Below the pieces are notes generated by a model. It was not told the DNA's origin and searched no databases. It worked only from the letters and a program-made list of their open reading frames with translations. From NCBI RefSeq assembly GCF_032854445.1, contig NC_088298.1, forward strand, positions 11,211,504-11,275,503: a stretch of 64,000 nt of DNA, read 5' to 3'. This document shows positions 43,926 through 56,430 of this stretch, piece by piece (within the stretch, counting starts at the first letter, position 1; each line of letters starts with the position of its first letter). Source of the DNA: Liolophura sinensis. Taxonomy: Eukaryota; Mollusca; Polyplacophora; Chitonida; Chitonidae. Made by a program: the position numbers and the translations under genes.

Positions 43926-44093
43926 CTGGCTTCCTCTCTGTACCTGAGAAGGTCTGACAGCAACCTGCGGATGGTCATGGGTTTCCCCTGGGCTGTTCTC
44001 GGTTTCCTCACACCATATTGCTGGCTGCTGTTGTATAGGTGAAATATTCTTCAGCACGGCGTAAAACACCAATCAAATAAATAAATAAACAAA
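43926..44093 (+). repeat. SINE family A, 3' two thirds
   Basis: It starts in TGGCTTCCTCTCTGTACCTG and runs to the AAAT tail; the tRNA-like head is absent. A further degraded end (AGTAAAATATTCTTAAGTAT) follows at 44097. Confidence 0.85.
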
Positions 44094-44734
44094 TATAAGT
44101 AAAATATTCTTAAGTATGGTATATAACTCTAAAAAAAAAAATATATATTTCATACATGTTTAAGTCTATGCAGAAGTTTGCAACTTTGCAGTAATGCAGG
44201 CAAAGGTGGCTTTATATATAACCGTACCAAACAGGTTAAAAGTAAAAAAAAAAAACAATGATCTGAGCAAATAGTACAAACGCAAGCAACACGTAAGGCA
44301 AATTTCACTGGTCAAAGTTGCATTTTATTGCACATCTGGTTTTACAACAACAGAAGGAGTTAAAGACTCAATTCAGCATCTTTGGCTAGAAAGAACAGAC
44401 AAGACAGGCTTCAACAGGTACACAGGTATATATCTAGTCAATGACGTGCCATTGTACAGAACATTAACAACTGAAGAAACAATTCTTATGGCATGATACG
44501 AATAACTCTGTAAATTGCACAACATAATGACCGACCATGGCAATGCATGCAGTGTTTAGCACAACTACACGTACAGTATATCTGCCTACACTGAAGTTAA
44601 CTTACATGTATGAGTATGTGTCCAACAATGTCACTTTTCAAGTGTATCCAGCCGATTGCATGTTACAAAAAGTGACACACAATCAAATGGGCTTCACATG
44701 GCTCAGAAAACACTTGCCAATGCTAGCATGAGTA

Positions 44735-45325
44735 GTGTGTACAAAAAAAAAAGTTTGCCAGTGATTGCATGTGTACAAAACATTTACTAATGACTGCGAG
44801 TGTACAGAACATTTGCTAATGATTGCAAGTGTACAGAACATTTGCTAATGATTGCGAGTGTATAGAACATTTGCTAATGATTGCGTGTACACAGAGCGTT
44901 TGCTAATGACTGCGAGTGTACAGAGCATTTGCTAATGACTGCGTCTATACAGAGCATTTGCTAATGATTGCGAGTGTACAGAGCATTTGCTAATGATTGC
45001 ATGCGCACATTTGCCAAGGCTGGTTTGTACATGCCTATGTGTATTTTGTATAGAGCATATGCTAATGCTAGTGTGTTAACTGTAAACAGGACATTTGCCA
45101 ATGTTTGTGTGTGAACTGTAAACAGAACATTTGCCAATGCTTGGGAGTGAAATGTAAACAGGACATAATGCTTGTGTGTGAACTGTAAACAGAACATTTG
45201 CAAATGCTTGTGCGTGAACAGAACATTTGCTAATGCTTGAGTGTGAACTGTAAATAGAACATTTACCAATGTTTGTGTGTGAACTGTAAACAGGACATTT
45301 GCCAATGCCTGTATGTGAACTGAAA
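44735..45325 (+). repeat. Compound minisatellite, ~30-bp then ~40-bp units
   Basis: First part: about nine units of ATTTGCTAATGATTGCGAGT GTACAGAGC. From about 45060 the unit becomes GTGTGTGAACTGTAAACAGA ACATTTGCCAATGCTT. The shared ACATTTGC(T/C)AATG core shows that the second grew from the first. Confidence 0.88.
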
Positions 45326-47081
45326 ACAAAACTTTTCTGTTGTACATCAGTACAACACCGAAAGAATGCAATAAATTGCTTACAAAATACTACAAGCACA
45401 AATACATCAAAAAAATGCTGTATGCCAGACACTGCTGGGTCAGTCTGTGCAAAATGCTGTACACGAACCACTGGCACAGAGCCAGGTGCCAACACATTTG
45501 CTATTATATGTATATAAAAGAGTGCTGTCAGACTTTCAATATAAAATGACGCCGCCAAATGATATACTGTACTTTCACATTCAGTTTGCTCGCAATGGAA
45601 AATGTAGCAATGGGCAATTTTTTTCACATTATTTATGCAACATATTCTTGCATTAATTTGATTTTCAACATAAAATTATCTGTACTGTCAACATGATATT
45701 GTGTTGACATGTTACTAAAGCTGTCGATATGTCTTCAGTGTCAACAGGTGTCCAAAACTGTGTCAATGTGTTTAAAGTTGTCAACATGTATACAAAACTC
45801 GAAACAAGCACATGTGTACAAACACAATGTTTCATCAACATGTGGACATCTAACTGTCAACACATACATGTATACAGTGATGTGTCAACATGTATGCCAG
45901 AGTTCTCATACGTATTAGGTCAATATCTGATACATGCACCGGACATATACTGTAACATAAAACCTAAAAAATGCCTGAGAAATGACACCTCTGTGACAAA
46001 CACAGTACAATTACATGATGCCACTGTCAATTCTGGCTATTGAAATGCCACTGTCGTGACGTTTGTGAAGAATGGATGATTTCAAATATTAACAACGCAC
46101 CTTACGCAATGAGATTAGTTTTTTTTATCAATAATGAAATTTGTGATGTGTTTGGAGAATTTGTGTGGACATTTACATTATACCACATCCATCTATGATC
46201 TTATGAAGTAAAGAAAAATTTCTTAAGCCAAAATAGAAACTAGCCATCACATTAAAAATTTAAATTATGAGTCACCACAAACATATGTTTTCAATTTTAA
46301 ACTTCGCACCAAATGGCCCAATGGCCATGCTGGATATATTGCAAACATTAGTTACACATGTTCCAGGGCACCAACAATGCACTTTACGATCATCAAACAT
46401 ATACAGGTTATTAAACACTTTTCTTGGTATTGGGGCCCTAACTGGTAACCAATATGGCGGCTACAAATGTTCTCAAAGGTGTGTTGTCATGGTAATAAAA
46501 GAGCTGATTTTAAAGCAAAATAGGGATCTTTTGTTAAGGCGGTCCTGATTGCAAGTCTGTGGGTTTCTTCAGTGGCTGCACATACAAACTAACTGACTAG
46601 ACTGTTCATTTTAATTTATGAAAAATAATCTTAAATTAAATTACATTAATATACATCTACAGGCATATTTTCTGAATGGAAACTGACTCACATAATCATA
46701 TACATGGTCCACAAAATGCTACGGCTACTTCTGTCAGTCAATCAAACTTGATGTTTCAATGAATACTATATTAGCTAGGATTCAAACTGACCAATGAAAC
46801 AATGAGACAAAGCCACATATGTATAGTACACTTATGGGTAACAGAACCAATGAGATACCTTCTTACATCACAATAGCACATGGAACACACCGGAGAGATG
46901 AAGCCAGTTTTCTAAAAGACTACTTTTGATTGGTTTACACTTAGTATGTCGTACTTAAGACATCGTTCGCCAGATGCTGAGTGGTCCCTAAACGCGTTGA
47001 CAGAGAAAATTAAAGTATATATCAAGAATTACAGAACCATTAGAAAACATATCAACATTACCTCAAAGAAAAAAAATCTCT

Positions 47082-47085
47082 CTTG

Positions 47086-47124
<39 letters not shown>
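47082..47124. repeat. AT microsatellite
   Basis: About 20 AT units without interruption. Confidence 0.9.
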
Positions 47125-47128
<4 letters not shown>

Positions 47129-47496
47129 ACATGATAACTAGCCTACAGATACACAAATTCAGATCTAGGAAAAAAATGACCATATTGTGAGTTTTAGGGC
47201 CTTATTACAGGGACATCCACAAAATACGAATAAAAATTTAGAACTGTAATATATGGATGACCCCTATAAGAAATGGAAGTAGATGTCAGCTTATTCATGC
47301 CGTTTAAACCCACCAATAAAGACATCCATGTAAATGCAGATTTGCCATCATGTAACTTCATCTGTCAGTACATGTGCAAAATATTACTGCACAATGTCAC
47401 AAAACAGCAATTCATAAATACTGCCATTTTGCCATACTACATGTACCGTGAATAAATACTGCCATTTCCACATGTCAAAACATACATTTAAGCAAT

Positions 47497-47499
<3 letters not shown>

Positions 47500-47534
<35 letters not shown>

Positions 47535-47560
47535 CTGTATATATATGTACAATACGTACA
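47500..47560. repeat. AT/GTATAT microsatellite
   Basis: AT units followed by TATGTATATACTGTATATAT; imperfect. Confidence 0.8.
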
Positions 47561-50500
47561 TATATGCGTTTACACAGAGTGGCCATATGCATGGACTGTA
47601 CAAAAATCAATCAATATTGCTTAAAATGTGTCTAATTCTAAATGTATTTAATGATGACTTAGCTTTAAAGAGCTCCCTTTAAGTTTTTGATGAAGACATT
47701 GACAAATACAAGTGGGCATGTTTAACACAGTCTCAATTCAATGCACAAGCAGTTTGACTTTTATCATGCTCAGGAACAGAACGTGTTTAGTTTGTAAACA
47801 CTACTGCACACAGATGCACAACTACATGTATGGACACCTGCAATGTTGCAATGTGCAGGCCTGCAGCAAAAAATCATGCTCCTTCCTAAACCATCATTTC
47901 AAAAAACTAATAAGTAAATGGCACCAAACATTTTTGCAAGAAATTCATAATTACATTTCAAATATATGTATATTTCATTTTTTTTGACTAACTGGGCATA
48001 TTTGTAGTCAACTTGCGCTTATTTTCGCACAATTTAAAACAATGACGGTAACAACAACAACAAGTGGCCCAGCAGACCCTCTTCACCTGCATACTCAGTT
48101 AAGTTTTGTTTTGTAAATCTGTTCTCAAGGTAACAATTGGTGCAGATATTTCATGACTCTATACAAAATAGCTCCACCTTATAAATTCATCCATTTACAA
48201 CTAACAAGGTGATAATGATCATGATTTATAATTTCACCTCATGAACTTTGTTCATTTATTTTCATCGTCAGGCATTAAAAATGTGGAGATGGCCAATGTT
48301 TAATAAATGATGTTGATCGAAAATGATTTAAATATATATGCTACATGGCAATATAAATACAAAATGGATGTTAAAAAAAAAAACAAAAAAAAAAAACAGA
48401 GGTAATTCTGTTTCAAGACGTGAATGTTAATTTTCTAAACTTCCAGTTGGTTTTATATTTTTAATTAATTCATACCATACACCATAAATGAAATATCGCC
48501 CATATAAAATAATTTAAAAAAAGGGGGAAGAGAGAAAGAACATGATTATTTATCTTCAGATGAATATGAATGCAGTTTGGTAAAAGATCAAATCAAAAAA
48601 ATCAAAAATGATTACGAACAGCAGTACAATATCACACAAGTTATCACGTCTACATTTGACCCTTACATCTTTTCATCTGATAAGTGGAACCATAATGGAA
48701 CTCACAACCCTAATTAGATTAAGAAACAGGAACATTATTAAATCTAAATTATTACATAAATTACTTACTGGCATTTACTCACAAACTTGGAAATCAAAAG
48801 ATAGATAAGTTTAAAAACAACCACGATTTAGCATAAGGGGACTTACATGTACACTCCTCTACCAAAATGGACTATCCCTGTTGGCATGGCAATTTGACGG
48901 GAAGAATGACAGTTTACATGACTTATTCTACAAGTCATGGAAATTTAAAAGCATTGTACATGTATCATATGATATAAGCATAAAAGTGCTCACAAAAAAA
49001 ATATGGCAAGACAAAATGCATAAACTTAAGACATCAGAAAGTTTAAAAATCAACATCACCACAAAAACAGCGCAGTCACTGACATACATTATAAACCTGA
49101 AAGTTTGGGATAAATGAGATTCTTCTAATAGCTACTATTCTGCATGATTACATAATTTCTTTGAATTACATTTTTGGGATAGGGAGGTCCTACAGGTATG
49201 CACAGAAAGTTATTCTTAAATTCTTAACTTCTTAGATAAGCATAGCTTTGAGACATTTGGTACAGTATTTCAAAACAAAGCAAAGAGAATCACCGGAAAT
49301 TAACTTTTCTGTTTTAATTAGCTAACAAAAAGAAAATCAAGAAGGTAAACTCTTCCAGCTCAAGTAAACATCACCAGAAATAACTATCACCTGAATTATC
49401 TCCCTTGTTCTTGTAGATCGACATATGCATTTGAGGCACCGTGTCAGCCACCTCAACCAAATTCATCCAGGTGTTTTCCGTTTACTATAAGAGTGCCAGC
49501 ACACTTGTTTATCAAGGTACACCTATTAGCCTATCAAAGCAATACAGTATCAGGTAGGACTACATGTATGTACTATATGTGAACTTCAGGATACGGTAAA
49601 ATTTTCAGGGGATCATGCTATTGAACTCTTATGTTTTTATTGATCTTCCTGTTTTCCTATCATTAAAACAGTGCCTTCACTGAGAAATACTTTAGAACAC
49701 TGCAGGATACCTTTAGCCATGTACTTCTACGGGCAGAGTTGAGCACATATGGAAAGAAAATAGGACAACCCCCCCCCCCCCCACAAAACAAAAAACAAAC
49801 TGCATGCCATCATTTTAACAAGGGAGTTGTGACTTTTGATATGTAAAATACCACCAGAAAAACAGATCAACAATGACTACATGTATGCACATGTATGTGG
49901 GTAGATCTTTAAATAAAACAAACATTACTCAAAGAGTTAACCAAAAAAACTGTAATAACTTTGGCAATTTAAGAAACGCTTGTGAATGGCAAACATTTTA
50001 TCTCTTGGACTGTTGATTGTTGCAAAAATGGATCTCATTTTGTCTTCAAACTGACATGGTCACCACACACATCCTGGTTGTGTTGACACTTAATTAATTT
50101 AAACTAACGAGAAAAAAAAACAAAAACCTGAAATCATCATCAGTTTGATATGCGACTGGATGAAATGTAGATAAAATGTGGAGGTGATCTGAATCTTTGA
50201 TTATCATGATTTTTGTAGAAAAAAAAAAAAGAAATTCATTCAGAAGAACACGTAAATGTGTATGACAATATCAGCATCATTCTCTCAGTAGCTTGCCTGC
50301 AGGTCAACAAGACTTCTGCTCAGGTCCGATAAAAATATCTGACGATAAACTCTCCATATGATTGTTCTGTCAAATATTAAACCATGTATACAGTATGTAA
50401 AACGAGGACGTTCAACATTTGAACTGAAAACCACTTCTGTTAGCTGGGATTCTCTTATAAAATATCTCTCCATGAAAACACCATGAGTATTGAGTACTGG

Positions 50501-50930
50501 GTCATTTCACAAGTCACAATCCCTTTGCTCCCATTCAAGGAAAGACAACTCAATTTGGCAACATTCCAACTGTGTCAATTAAGCACTCTTCGCTGTCTAA
50601 AATAAACTTGCGACCTTTCGAAATCCTCTTAAATGCAAGCATGCAAAATCTTGTGATGCTGCCGATGCACAAGAATAATCATTGTGCATTTTGTTGAAAA
50701 TTTTCACAGGAGCCGACATGAATACCCTGAACAAAATTACAGTGTAATTTCAACGGCCGCCATTTTCATTCCAGTTGTCATGGAAATGTACACTTTCACT
50801 CCTCAAACATTACAAAATTTTCTGACAAGACTTGTGATCCATATAAATATTGTACGAAAATCTTTTAGCAAATTGCATGAAAATTTGATCCATCTTCAGA
50901 AATGTGAAAAAAAAAAAAAAAAATAAATTG

Positions 50931-53900
50931 TCAAGCAATGGCTGTTTCAACCAATGATTCCTTAATAAGCTCACCAAAATTAGGCTTGCCGTCTATGGGC
51001 TTTAGGCTAGCACTTGTGAAGTTTCCCTGGGAGTCAGAATGGGAGTCATGCGCGACTGATATCTCTGAGGCAAACTCAATCCCAAGGTTGCCCGATAATG
51101 CCACACTTTTCATGTCGACAGATGTTGGAGTCTGAAGATGATTGTCGCTTTTTTCGAAGTTAAACAGCGATTTTGAGAGGTCAGCGGAATCGTTTTCCGC
51201 GACACCCAGTGGGTTACCGTTGACCTCTGTGTACACAGGTGACCTGGACGAGTCGCTGCCAATGCCGCTGCAGGTGTTGTCTGTGGTCTGCGGAGGGCTT
51301 AGAGGAAAACCGTCCAGGCTACCACCACATAGGACATCTGAATCAGAGTGCAGGGATCCTGTGGAACCTGGCGTAAAGGGAGCTAATTCACCGTTCACGT
51401 CTTTGCTCAGATTTTGATTCTTCATGTGGGTGGATATTCCTGGGCACCTCTCAGCCAACTGATCAGAAGTTGTGTCTGTCATTGTAGTGTATGAGAAAGG
51501 AGGCTGGGAGGGGTGGGATTCAGTGGGCGGGGGATACGCCTTGGTGCATGGCGCATAGTTCGCGGATTCACCGTTTTCGGGCCAAGCTGGCAAAACAGCT
51601 GACTGGACACTCTCTGCAAACTCTGCAGGACGAACGCCATTCAAAACACCAGCCATTGGCTCAAGCTTAAACATGCCTGGAGCAGGAGAGTTGTTGAGAT
51701 CAATGTATTTCTGAGGCTCTGATTGGGTGACAGATCCTCCATTATCTGTGCAGAAACTCGCTGCGCTGCCGTTGGCTGTTGTGCTGGAGTCAAAAGTTGA
51801 CAGACTCTGATATGACTTGTTGTAGTTATTGCTATTATCAATGCTGTTTTCACTTGAACAGTCACTGCTCTCAGAGTATGAGCTTTCCTCCTGTTTAAAA
51901 TGGAACATGCTTGTCGTGTTGTCTGCCGTGTAAAATTCCTCCTCATTGTCGCTAAAAAGAAGAACCCGGGGAAGGGGCGACGCGATGCCGCCTGCCTGAG
52001 GCGCAATGTTCTGAAGACTCACCCCGTGCAAGTCTGGCGTGAAGTGTTGCTGTTGTTGTGGCAGGCAGCGCTGCTCATTTTCCAAAGTCCTGGCATACTG
52101 CGCCTGCGCTTCCTGCATCATGACATGACAGATTTCAGAATTCTGGCAATCTCTACAGCTGCCTTTCTCATTGCTATTGTATTCCCACTGGTCTTCATCC
52201 AGATTCTCCTCTGTCGGCACAAGCTCTTTCGCTTGCTCTTCCTTTTGCGTTTGCGCTGTGCCATTGTGTAAGGACTGCCGCTGGGCTTTCAAAGCTTTTG
52301 TTTCAGCGTCTTTCCGCTCAAGCTCCAGCCTCATGAGCGTGTGAATAAAATGTGTTCGGACCCTGATCGGGTTGAATTCGATGCGACCTGCATGATTTCC
52401 GCAACCATCCTTCGTGCAACCGCACGGAAATGACAAGCGATCCACTTGGCACTTAATCCCCGCTAAACTGCAGGCGCAAGTGGCAGGGTCGCAAAACACT
52501 TTGCAATCGCAGCCGCACACTTCACGTGATGTGCGAATCGTCTTGCACTCTTCTTTTTCTTGGCCGTCTATTTTCTTGACGCCTGATTGGCGCAGCAACA
52601 AGCGCCTCTGGCGGATGGGGACTGGTTGCAGGAAGTAGTAGTCGTCCACCTCGGGGTCGCTTTCAGAGTCACTGTCGGAGTCGTGATCGGAGTCACTCTT
52701 CTCCTCTAGAGTCACTGGCTTGGAGGGCTTTAGGAGGTGCACGAGTTTACCTTGCTGCTTCTGTTCCTCCACGATCATCTTGTGGATGCGCCTCTGCTCC
52801 TTGGAGTACTCTCCCAGAGTGAAATCTTCCTCATACGTGTGCTTGTCTCCCATACCTGAAAAACCAACAACCAACATCAAATTACCTGTCAGTAAGTCTG
52901 CTCCCTTACAAGCCTGATCAAAAGTGAAAAATGAGACACCGACAAAAGTTATTGTGAATTTTGTGTAAGCCTCTCACAACAGTGATGGCTCCCACATGTA
53001 GATCTGCATGTAATCAGCCAACTGATTTTACACTGTTCAGACCAGTTTATGAAAAAATAAGGCAAATTCCTACTTCTGACTATGTCAAGAATATCTCACA
53101 GCGCAAAATCCAATATCAACCACAGTTACACGTAGCCAGAAATCAACTTAACAAATGCCTTTCTCACCAATTACTCCAGATGGATTCAAACAAAAACCTA
53201 CAATTAGAAAACATGTTAATTTTCACATTTTGGTGAGGGCCAGAGGAAAAACGGTCCCACAGTACTGTACATAGACTTACCCAGAGTTAATCCCCTCTCA
53301 CTGGGAATGCAGGTAAAACCTTGAATATGAGGGAAGTAACTTACCAAGAGTTGATCCCCCCTCTCTGGGAATGCAGGTAAAACCTTGAATATGAGGAAAG
53401 TAACTTACCATGAGTTGATCCCCCGTCACTGGGAATGCAGGTAAAACCTTGAATATGAGGGAAGTAACTTACCAAGAGTTGATCCCCCCTCACTGGGAAT
53501 GCAGGTAAAGTCTTGAATATGAGGGAAGTAACTTACCAAGAGTTGATCCACCCTCACTGGGAATGCAGGTAAAACCTTGAATATGAGGGAAGTAACTTAC
53601 CAAGAGTTGATCCCCCCTCACTGGTAATGCAGGTAAAGTCTTGAATATAAGGGAAGTAACTTACCATGAGTTGATCCCCCCTCACTGGGAATGCAGGTAA
53701 AACCTTGAATATGAGGGAAGTAACTTACCAAGAGTTGATCCCCCCTCACTGGGAATGCAGGTAAAACCTTGAATACGTGGGAAGTAATACACTTTCACAC
53801 CTTCAAAATTCACGGAATGTTTTGGCTTTTTGGATTTCTGGAAACATCCTGTTGAAAATAAAAATAAACAAGCAGATCTCATCAAACATTGGTTGGCATA

Positions 53901-54678
53901 TAATTTTACAATTTTTTATTATTGCATTTGATTTTTTTTCACCCAATACCCAAGAACTTTTCACTGACACCATCGCATTCCCACTTTTGACATTCAAACT
54001 TGCGTTCCATCTGGATGAAAGAGAAGCGGTCTCCAATGAATGCAAGCAGCACAGCCAACACCCTTAGAGACAAACTGCCTGTCTGCGACTCAGACTGAAC
54101 CCACAACTTGTGTGCCTTGTGGCAATGAAGGTCAGCAAACTTGTGACAGTCACAGATGCCTGTACTATAGGAGCTAGCAACAGACCCACATACACATGAC
54201 AACTACATGTATTTCAAATAGTGGGACGGCGCTCAGGTTACTGTGTTCACCTCAAAAGGTTATAAAATATAACATGAGGTGCCACAACTTTTTACATTGG
54301 CTATCCTCTTACTTTCCACACAAACCTCAAAGCACCTTTGTAAGACCAAGTAACTCTCAAAATCAGGAAAAATGAGTATGCTTAACTTTTAAATTTTAGA
54401 TCAAACACATTACACTTCCTACAATGGATACAGGCAGAGCCGGCACGTCAGAGCAGCAACATGTAAAAACAGCATCTATGTAAAATGACCAGAGTTACAG
54501 TAGTACTTCATGTACCATGGCCTGAGACAGCCGTTTGTTAAAAGTTCCTTCTCCTTTCTCCCTCACCTTTGACAGACACATCCACACTGCTGTCTGTACC
54601 TCCGCTACTGTTGCTACTCTCATCACCTTCAGACCCCGGTGGGGTCAGGTCGACCTCCTCGATCTTCCGTTTGGGCAT
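50931..54678 (-). CDS. CSRNP: CSRNP (AXUD1-like) cysteine/serine-rich nuclear protein, three coding exons
   Basis: Coding exons on minus: 54678-54567, 53848-53729 and 52855-50931 (stop TGA), all joined in phase 1 by GT-AG introns, about 718 residues. Exon 1 encodes [20 protein letters not shown] then a Ser/Gly run. Exon 2 encodes [29 protein letters not shown], the conserved CSRNP N-terminal signature. Exon 3 begins [20 protein letters not shown]. It has an acidic [14 protein letters not shown] run, then the cysteine block at ~191-229 ([32 protein letters not shown]) followed by [20 protein letters not shown]. The long tail is rich in S, N, T and P. CSRNP proteins are nuclear DNA-binding activators; fly Axud1 acts downstream of Axin. 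Vertebrate paralogues 1-3 cannot be told apart here. The tail is longer than in vertebrates (540-590 residues in total). 5' untranslated exons are not identified. Confidence 0.93.
53262..53728 (-). repeat. Minisatellite made of CSRNP exon 2 end plus splice donor, 64-bp unit
   Basis: Immediately downstream (minus sense) of the exon 2 donor there are seven further units. Each repeats the last ~53 bases of the exon (CATATTCAAGGTTTTACCTG, CATTCCCAGTGAGGGGGG, ATCAACTCTTG) followed by GTAAG and TTACTTCCC. The nonamer TTACTTCCC also occurs in the true exon (53783-53791), so unit borders coincide with a short direct repeat. Every unit keeps GTAAG. Identity between units is very high. Confidence 0.95.
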
Positions 54679-54952
54679 GACGATGGCTACAACGACAACG
54701 ACACGATGACACTACCCAAAACTTATCCTTTGTCAGCCAGCATGTCTGAAAAACACGTAACATATATGAACAACATTAAAATTCAGGAAATTTTTGGACA
54801 AACTGACAAACTTTCTCAAATGTTATGTATAAATTTACTTGCCATTCTAGTGTAAAGTAGGTGGTCTTCAACAAACAGAACATTGCTCACAACACTCCAC
54901 AAACACTAAAGGCTGTATTTTGTCACTATGCATGTATGGGAAAGTAAAATTC

Positions 54953-55103
54953 CTTGTCCAAGGCCGGGGTTGAACCCACACCCTTTGTGTCATGTGGCTG
55001 GGTTCGAACACCATACTCAATGAGCCATGCCTTGTTTCAATATACCCTTGAAAAAATGAAAGAGCTCGGGAGCACAGCATTAAAACACCAATCAAATAAA
55101 TAC
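54953..55103. repeat. Degenerate tRNA-like head (-) next to a SINE A tail (+)
   Basis: The minus strand of 54953-55046 reads GGCATGGCTCATTGAGTATG ... GGGTTCAACCCC, tRNA-like boxes A and B of an old SINE. At 55063-55103 a plus-strand family A end (AGCACAGCATTAAAACACCA ATCAAATAAAT) follows. Confidence 0.45.
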
Positions 55104-55789
55104 ATGTAACACATTAATCACTGATCCGAAATATTGTATAAAGAAACATGCATATACGATGTTTATCAGACAAAAACAACTCCCGATGTACCCACACATG
55201 TTCAGTGCATATGGCTTGTCTAGCTGCGGTCAGCTCTTACGTCTACAATACTGTCCTACATCTTCATGTATTCTGCTAAATAAAAAACCTTAAGCCCAAT
55301 CCAGACATCTTCATCTCCCCTGAATCAACCTGGGATTGACAGATGTCCATAACAAGATCATCACTCAACATAAATAGATATTCTCAGACTTCTATAGAAC
55401 AGGCTTGTACATGTGTCTACATTCTGATAGTTAATTCATATACGTGCATGTTGTGTCCCGGAAAGGACAGACAGGCCAGCAATATGTACATATACACACA
55501 CACATATATATATTATAAAGCTCTGGACATGTTCTGTGGATACAGTCTGAGCTTCACCTGGGCTATACATACATGTACAGCGTACATTCAATATGTGATG
55601 TACAAATATACACGACTGTGACCTGACCAGTACTACATGTACATCCCACATGTGCATTAACACAGACTAACTAGTTATGACGTGAGAATGATGTTTGTCT
55701 ATGTAACACCACACCATTCTGCCTGTGTCACACTGGCATACCCTCAGCCTAACAGCTTTATCCTCACAACATCACCTCTTCCCAGTTAA

Positions 55790-56160
55790 TCCCCGATCAC
55801 AGCGCCAAGTGACGAACACGCGCGATAAGCGCCCAGTCGTCCGCTACTCCGATCAGCCTAGCTAGCAGCTTCCTCAGACAGACTACAGCGCTGTCAGTCC
55901 GGCTGTTCTATAGCTATAGACACATTGCAGAGATACTGCGATTTTCTCTTTGTCTGGATTTCATGGAGCCGGGTTTTAGACCAGATCAATATCTCAGGCT
56001 TGGAAGCACTGGGGGAGGCTCGAGCGGGCTACATGACATAGACGTAGGCCTAGCCATGGAGACTACCGCCTCTGCATCAGCAGCCCCTATGTCACCTCCA
56101 CTCCAGCCACTCTCGCCAGCCACAGAGCCGAGACTCGTAGGCCTCACAGCCTGACACAAA
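55790..56160 (-). promoter_or_regulatory. GC-rich, CpG-containing block, possible CSRNP promoter or 5' exon
   Basis: Locally higher GC and many CpG (ACGAACACGCGCGATAAGCG) than the AT-rich surroundings, free of repeats, about 1.1 kb upstream of the CSRNP start codon. A small plus-strand open frame (55963-56154, 63 codons) has no known domain. Promoter role is inferred from position and composition only. Confidence 0.3.
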
Positions 56161-56377
56161 AGGATATTGATTCTTTACATTCTCAGATCAGATCGTTCTG
56201 AATTCATCACCCTGCCGCAATACCCAAGTCCTGGTCACAGCAACTGTGTCATCAATTTCTAGATAATTCCTTGGGCCAGTTTGTGTTACTATCACGATAA
56301 TCCTTTAACAGTTTTGTACATAAACAGGAAGGGCAATTTTCAGGTGTAATTAACAATTAGGTCCATAAAACCTGCAT

Positions 56378-56381
<4 letters not shown>

Positions 56382-56426
<45 letters not shown>
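56382..56426. repeat. AT microsatellite
   Basis: CACACATA leading into about 20 AT units. Confidence 0.9.

Positions 56427-56430
<4 letters not shown>

Larger units (their letters stand above)
35846..50930. other. Interval between convergent LETMD1 and CSRNP genes
   Basis: No exon recognised in 15 kb. The two ends should be the 3' UTRs of LETMD1 (+) and CSRNP (-). Contents: MITE at 36384, minisatellites at 38918, 39489, 41452 and 44735, SINEs at 42548 and 43480 with fragments, and AT repeats at 47082 and 47503. The part 45900-50930 is AT-rich and mostly unique, with many ATTTA/TAAAT elements. It is a candidate for a long CSRNP 3' UTR, but no poly(A) signal could be assigned with confidence. 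Confidence 0.55.

Noticed and set aside
46267-46548. 93-codon plus-strand frame
   Set aside because: No recognisable motif. It lies in the presumed antisense 3' UTR of CSRNP.
51641-52271. Frames of 121-123 codons opposite to and overlapping CSRNP
   Set aside because: They are shadows of the CSRNP coding exon, whose frame matches the family over hundreds of residues.
55963-56154. 63-codon plus-strand frame in a GC-rich block
   Set aside because: No domain and no downstream exon found; the block is better explained as CSRNP promoter or 5' untranslated sequence.
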